Shown in pieces: positions 58,320-64,000 of a stretch of 64,000 nucleotides of DNA. The position numbers and the translations under genes are program-made. The notes under the pieces are model-generated. The model did not search any database and had not been told where the DNA came from. It saw only the letters and a program-made list of their open reading frames with translations. Location: NCBI GenBank assembly GCA_011317545.1, contig WUJK01000002.1:248001-312000 (forward strand), read 5' to 3'. Source of the DNA: Coniella vitis (taxonomy: Eukaryota > Ascomycota > Sordariomycetes > Diaporthales > Schizoparmaceae). Position 1 is the first letter of the stretch. Every line of letters starts with the position of its first letter.

Positions 58320-61300
58320 CTAATTTTCGTATTCTTTAATTAGATTTTTATAAATATTCTTTAGGGGTTCCTAAGTATTTTCTAAGTTATTATATCCTTT
58401 CTATTTAATAAGGTATTGTTTTCCGCGTCCGCGTTTACGTAAATTAAGGATTTGTTCAACTTCGTATTATGCTTGTTCTGGTTCGATAATATCTATATCG
58501 TACGAGAGTTCTGCGTCCGCTAGTGCTAGTTCTAGGAGTAAAATATAAAAGACTAGGTATAGACGTATATATAGGATTTCCAATTTATAGTTAACTAGTG
58601 AAATTTATCGTATAATTTTATAAGGTCCGAGTTTTTTATAATCGAGTTTATCGCTAAGTCTAATAGTTTTAATATTTTTACGGTTAAGGTAGACTTTATC
58701 TCCCTTCTATAGGATTAATCCCTTAATCCTTTTCTAATTAGTATATTTCGTTATTTATTCTTTAACGTTCTAAAGTATATATCCAGTATCTTCGTATAAT
58801 TACTTAATTCTTCTAGCATATTAGTCTGCCGTTTCTACGTTTCCGCCTAATAGTATTTCGTAGTATACCGTAGGGTTATATCTATAGAGTAGGAAGAATA
58901 GTGATTTTCCTATACTTATCGTATCTACGCTATTATAGGCGAATTATACCGTAGGTAAGAGTTCGACCCAATTATCTTATTTATAATTAACGTAGTATCG
59001 TAGATATTATTCTATAATCTAGTTACTACGTTCTATTTATCCGTCTATCTAAGGATAAAATACTATAGATATACGTTATATTATTCCGAGGTATTTAATA
59101 AGTAAGATCCAGAATTTTAATATAAATTTTCTATCTCTATCTAATATAATTTCCTAAGGTATTCCGTAGTTAGCGATAATAATACGGAGGAATATATATA
59201 TAAGTTCTTCTACGGTACTACTTTCTTTATATAGTAGGAAGTATACGTACTTACTTAATCTATAAACTACTACTAAGATACTATCGTATTATACCTAAGT
59301 TAAGGGTTTTCGTAAGAGGGGTAGCTTAGCAATAAAGTCTAGACTAATAGATAACCAAATAGTTATAGGTAGTAGTAGAGGTTATAATAGTCCGTAAGGT
59401 TTATATCGTTCTATCTTATTCCGTTTATATATATTATAGTTATTAACGATATCCGTAACTCGTTTCTTAAGGTTCGGTAAGTTCTAATAACGTTAGATCC
59501 TTTTATAGGTTGCTCTAATTCCTTAGTATCTATATACTAGTACGCTATAGATACTTCTAATATAATCGTTTTATTCCGGTATTATTATATTATCGAGGTT
59601 AGGTATTTCTCCTTTAATATATAGTATTACGTTAAGTTCCTTAATAATAAATAGTATAATAAAGTTACCTTCCGAATCTTCCCTAAAGATTACTATAATA
59701 TCCTAGTCTTTGCTATTACTATCCTTATAATCTAACCGTCTGCTAAAAGCATCTACTCGTTCGTTTTCTTTACCTTTATAGTAGATAATTTTAAAGTCGA
59801 ATTCTAATAGAAATTCGTACTATCTAACTTATCGTTTATTAAGCTGCTTTATTAAGGTAAATACCTAAAGGTTCTTATAATCCGTATATATAAGAATTTA
59901 TTATTTTACGCCGATAAGGTAGTATCGCTATTCCCTAAAGGCTTCTACTATTACTATAAGTTCTTAATTAGGCGTTCTATAGTTAAGTTCTAGTCCGTTT
60001 AGCTTCTTGCTAAAGTTACTAATTATCCGTAGTCGTCCTTTATTATCTCGTTATCCGAGTTATCCGCCGAGCGTATAATCTAATATATCTATTTCGATCT
60101 CGAAAACTTTTTCTTAGTCTGCTTCGATTAGGATTAGTTCTAATATAATAGCGTCCTTAATTATATTAAAGGCTTTCTATACCTATTCGTTCTAGTTAAA
60201 GGTAATATCCTTTTTTATAAGTTCTATAAGTAGTATTATAATACTATTATAGTTCTTAATAAATTATCGGTAGAAGTTAGTATAGCCTAAGAAGGCTTTA
60301 ATATCCTTAACGTTCTAAGGTATAGGCTAGTCCCTAACTACTTATACTTTATCTTTCTATATTTATATATGCCCTAGTATAATAGTATATCCGAGGTAGT
60401 TAACTTCTTAGGTATTCTAGTTATATTTAGTAGGTTCTATTAAAATCTTATTATTTTAGAGGATTTATAGGATTATCGTAATATACTTCTAATATTCTTC
60501 GAATATCTTTAAGTAAATAAGGATATTATCTAGGTAAGCGATTATAAAATAGTCGAGGTATTTACGTAAAATAAAGTTTATTATTTCCTGGAATAATACG
60601 GGGGTATTAATAAGTCCGAATAGTATAATAGGGTATTCGAAATATCCGTAGTATATTCTAAACGCTATTTTCTATTCTTCTCCGGGTTTAATACGAATAT
60701 ATATATATCCTTCTTTAAGGTCGAGGGCTATAAACTATTAGGCTCCTCTAAGTTTATCCCTAAGTTCTTTAAAGAGAGGTAAGGGGTACCGATTCTTAAT
60801 TATAATATCGTTAAGTTGCCGATAGTTAACGTATAGTTATAGTTTGCCGTTTTTCTTTAGTATAAATAGGATTAGGTATCCTATTGGTAAATATAAGGGT
60901 CTAATATAGCCTTTCTTAAGGTTTTCGTCGATATATTCTCTAAGTGCTTTAAGTTTATCCTTATTTAATCCGTAGATAGGAAAGAACTTTAGTTATTCTC
61001 CTTCCTTAAATAGGATTTCGTAGTCGTATAGGCTATACTCTAGTAGGCTATTATCGAATTTTCCTTATTATAGTTTTATAAACTTCCGATACTCTTCTAA
61101 TATACCGGAGAGGTTTTTAAACGTATCTTCGTCTTATATAGTTATTATTATAAGGAGATATCGTTATATATACTTAGTTCCTTCTTAAACTTATCGCGAT
61201 AATATATCCTATTATCTATAGAATCCTATTATATTATATCCTAATCTATTATATCCCTTATTCTATTAGGTACTAACTATCGCTAGATCCTTCTCTATAA

Positions 61301-61899
61301 GCTATCGAGGTTTATTATATCCTAGGGTAGCCGTTATCTTAGCTCTTCTCGATTTAGAGGTATATATAAATTCGTTTAAGCCCCTACTATCTAAATATCA
61401 CTTAGTAACTAAATCTAATCCTACGCCTTTAATTATAACCGTTTCTTAGATATCCGCTTTATCCTATAAAATATAGCTATTAATTTAATCGATTTAAGGA
61501 TTTTCCTTTCTTAACTATAGTATACCCAAGATTAGCTTATATTATGCGGTGTCCGTAATATCGAAGTTTATTAGTATCGTACGTCCGTAGATTGTAACTA
61601 ATAATTAATCAGATTCTATATCGATAATACCTTAGCTATAAGCGACTTCTATACCTTCTATAGTGCTAAGTTTATAGAGTTCTATCTTCTTCTTCTAAGG
61701 TATCCGTTCTCTATTAATAACGCTTAGGGATATAAAGTTTCCTTATGCTCTGCTGTCTAGGAGTGCTATATAGTATTTATCGTTAATTCGTACTACGATT
61801 TTCAAATATTCGTACGTTGAGCTATCTATCGCGTAGAGGGACTTTGCCGTAAGTCCTAATCGCTTATTATCCCTTATAGGCGATCCTTACCTTTTAGGT
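58320..61899 (-). pseudogene. pol remnant of copy 1g
   Basis: Protease motif DSR (Gly changed) near 61763; RT motif YLDN at rc 60525-60536; RNase H near 59885; integrase LDRDRKF near 59125; chromodomain-like end about 58325-58470. Same order as the other copies and in the -1 frame relative to gag. Many RIP-type stops. Confidence 0.86.
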
Positions 61900-64000
61900 T
61901 CTACTATTCTTACTATACTCTAAGGGCTATTATCTATACTAAGTTCTTAGCTTATTATATTCCGTATCGTATATATACTACGGCTTATTGCTATAAGCGC
62001 GCTTAATTTTCTTCTTCCGTATAGGGAGTCTATACTCCGGGCTAATTATCTTTAAGGTTATAATAGGTATACGCTTTATCCGCTAGGTATTCTGCGTAAT
62101 CGGCGCGCTTATAGAAGCTATAGTATATAGGTTCTACGTATACGGGCTTTACGAGCTTTTCCCTTTATTTCTATTCGTATATTCTATACTAATCGAGCGC
62201 TTTTTCTTATACGTAAAGTACGTATTAGGGTATCGTATATTAGTACTATTTTACTTATCGCGTAGTATATTCGTAGGGGGTATTATATATAAGGCTAATG
62301 CTAGTATAGTTTCCCCTTATTTTAAGTACTTTATAATAATCGCTATTATCGTCGTTATAGGCGATAATACTATGCCCTGTTTCGCGTATAGGGAACTATT
62401 CGTTAGTTACCTTATATTTAAAGTATTATCTATAATTATATATAATATAGGTAAACTATATAATCTAATAATACTTTTTATAGAGGTAATTAATTCGTAC
62501 GTCTTCCTATATAAGGGGGGTTTTATCTTAATAGGTTATTATCCTAAATAATTCTTTAAGTATAATACTATAGATAAGGTAGTATAAGTCTCCTTTATCG
62601 GTATCTTCGTTTATAAAGCTTTCTAATTCTAAGCTTATTTCTTCGTTAATAGTTTAGGTACTAATATTCTAACCGATACTAAATATTTCCTATTATTCTA
62701 TAATTTCCGTAATATTACTCTATAAAATATCCGTTAGGAGGGGTATCCTTTAGGTAATTATAATTTATCGTTCCCTATAAGGTTTCTAAGGGAACTATCC
62801 TAAGCCTTACTTTACCGAGAGGTACGTTATATAATTATCCTTATAATAGAAGGTCTAGTTAAGGAGTCTATAATCGGAATCGTCCGATACTTACTCTAAA
62901 AGCTAGTTTTAGCTAGGAGTAGAGTCTATAGTCTTACGTATTATAATATTAGCTTATCGTCCTTCGGGGACTTTCTTAAATTCTCTGGGTTTCTTAGGTT
63001 ATCGGCACTCTCGTGCGAAGTGGCCTATCTTACTATAGTTAAAGTATTCCTTACTTATAGGTTTACGTTAAGCTATATCGAGCTCTATAGGGCCTAAGTA
63101 TATCGTACCGCTAGTTGCTATACCTTATTACTAGAAGCCGCGGTTAGTTATCTATTAAATCCGCCGCCCTATATTAACGTAATTCCTCTATATAGTATAG
63201 CTTCCTCCTTTCTTACTTTTCTCTATATATCTTTCGTAGAGATAGTTATCGATACGGATAGTATTATTACTAAATATCGTAAAGTCTTTAGGCTAATCCT
63301 ACTTAGAGATTTCGTCCTTAACCTTATCCTTAAATCCTCTATAATAGTATTCTATAAGGTTCTTATCTTCCTATAGGAGGCGTACTAAGAGTTATTTAAA
63401 GCGGACTATATAGGCTAAAGTAGACTTATTCTATTTAAGTTCTATAAGTTACTACGCTATAATCCGTTTTTCGTTAGGATCGCTAAATATTTCCTTAAGG
63501 ATACGTTCGAATCCTACGAATAAATCGAATATATTCTTAGTAGTCGTCTTACGTTAATCGAGGTTACCTAGATATTCAATATAGTTATAAAGTAAGGGTT
63601 CGTACTAGATAAGTATATCCTTTTCGAATCGTATACCGGCTAGGATAACTTTATCGGGTTCGGTAGTAAATTATACTACGTTATATAGAAAGTACGCCTT
63701 ATAATAGGTAAGGAACCCTTAAAGCGGCTTCTAGTTACTATTATATATAATAGGTTTATCTATCTTATAGCCGTTACCGGTATTTTAAATAATAGGTATT
63801 AGGGGTATAGCGGCCGTAGCTTAGTATTATTCGAGCTACTAAGCCTACCTATAGATAGTACGATTCTACTGCTCTTAATTCTATTAGAGTATAATAAATT
63901 ATTAGGTAAGTTCGATTAATTAGTATATTATATCTTCCTAAGTTATAACCTAGTAACGTCCTTCTCCTAAAGTAAACGGGGTAGGAGTTTAAGGAGTCAT
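61802..64000 (-). pseudogene. gag remnant of copy 1g, starting at a retained ATG at the window edge
   Basis: 733 codons from ATG (rc 63998-64000) to TGA (rc 61802-61804). This ATG aligns with an ATA two codons inside the start proposed for the other copies and supports placing the gag start in this spot. The knuckle near 63003-63050 keeps the His and the last Cys; the first two Cys are Tyr. Lacks the 105-bp insertion. RIP-type stops throughout. Confidence 0.85.

Larger units (their letters stand above)
57102..64000 (-). mobile_element. Gypsy-1 copy 1g, type 1, 5' end outside window
   Basis: Minus-strand copy inserted in Gypsy-3 RNase H; its 3' LTR is at the left. The window ends at the start of gag, so only the leader and 5' LTR (about 540 bp) are missing. 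The left flank is CTAAG (57097-57101), which should recur beyond the right end. Type 1 LTR middle and type 1 aORF. Confidence 0.93.

Noticed and set aside
1..64000. CRISPR array, bacterial operons, rRNA genes or host protein genes
   Set aside because: No spaced short repeats, no rRNA-like sequence, and every long coding trace belongs to a Gypsy element; the RIP signature points to a fungal nuclear genome.

Overview
ORGANISM AND STATE. The window looks like AT-rich heterochromatin of a filamentous ascomycete (Pezizomycotina). It is almost entirely a nest of decayed Ty3/Gypsy chromovirus LTR retrotransposons, and I found no host protein gene and no intact coding sequence. CpA and TpG are nearly gone and TpA is in excess, while CpG is still common. 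This is the pattern of repeat-induced point mutation (RIP), which turns CpA into TpA on both strands. Accordingly the coding frames are full of TAG/TAA where CAG, CAA and TGG are expected. || THREE ELEMENT FAMILIES (my labels). Gypsy-1 is about 7.4-7.6 kb with LTRs of 479-485 bp. There are seven copies: 1a (1-6357, left end outside), 1b (9136-16576), 1c (20641-28266), 1d (29931-37470), 1e (38694-46250), 1f (47943-55490, minus strand) and 1g (57102-64000, minus strand, right end outside), plus a minus-strand internal fragment 1z (6358-9135). Gypsy-2 has 160-bp LTRs and runs from 19389 to 56838. It is about 7.16 kb once the four Gypsy-1 copies inside it and their target duplications are removed. 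Gypsy-3 is the oldest layer (16577-19388 and 56844-57101) and is itself split by Gypsy-2. || NESTING. Target-site duplications give the order. Gypsy-2 sits in the reverse transcriptase/RNase H region of Gypsy-3 (ATTAT/ATTAC). Copies 1c (TTAGG), 1d (GAATA), 1e (AATAT) and 1f (TAGGG/GAGGG, one mismatch) sit in Gypsy-2, and 1g sits in Gypsy-3. Copy 1b has unmatched flanks (1z on the left, Gypsy-3 on the right) and probably marks a rearrangement. || HOW THE PARTS WORK TOGETHER. Each Gypsy-1 copy has, in order, LTR, gag with a CCHC knuckle, pol in the -1 frame (protease, reverse transcriptase, RNase H, integrase, C-terminal chromodomain), a convergent antisense ORF (here aORF) that is rich in charged residues and coiled-coil-like, a hairpin, a polypurine tract and LTR. 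Two subfamilies differ together in the middle of the LTR and in the aORF: type 1 (1a, 1b, 1g) and type 2 (1c, 1d, 1e, 1f). The only RNA gene recognised is a 73-nt tRNA-like sequence on the minus strand inside 1c (26894-26966). Copy 1f is the least mutated and is the only one that keeps the YLDD catalytic motif of reverse transcriptase. The most notable patterns are the sparing of the outer LTR edges from RIP, the antisense ORF, the tRNA inside 1c, and a nested hairpin in the Gypsy-2 leader.
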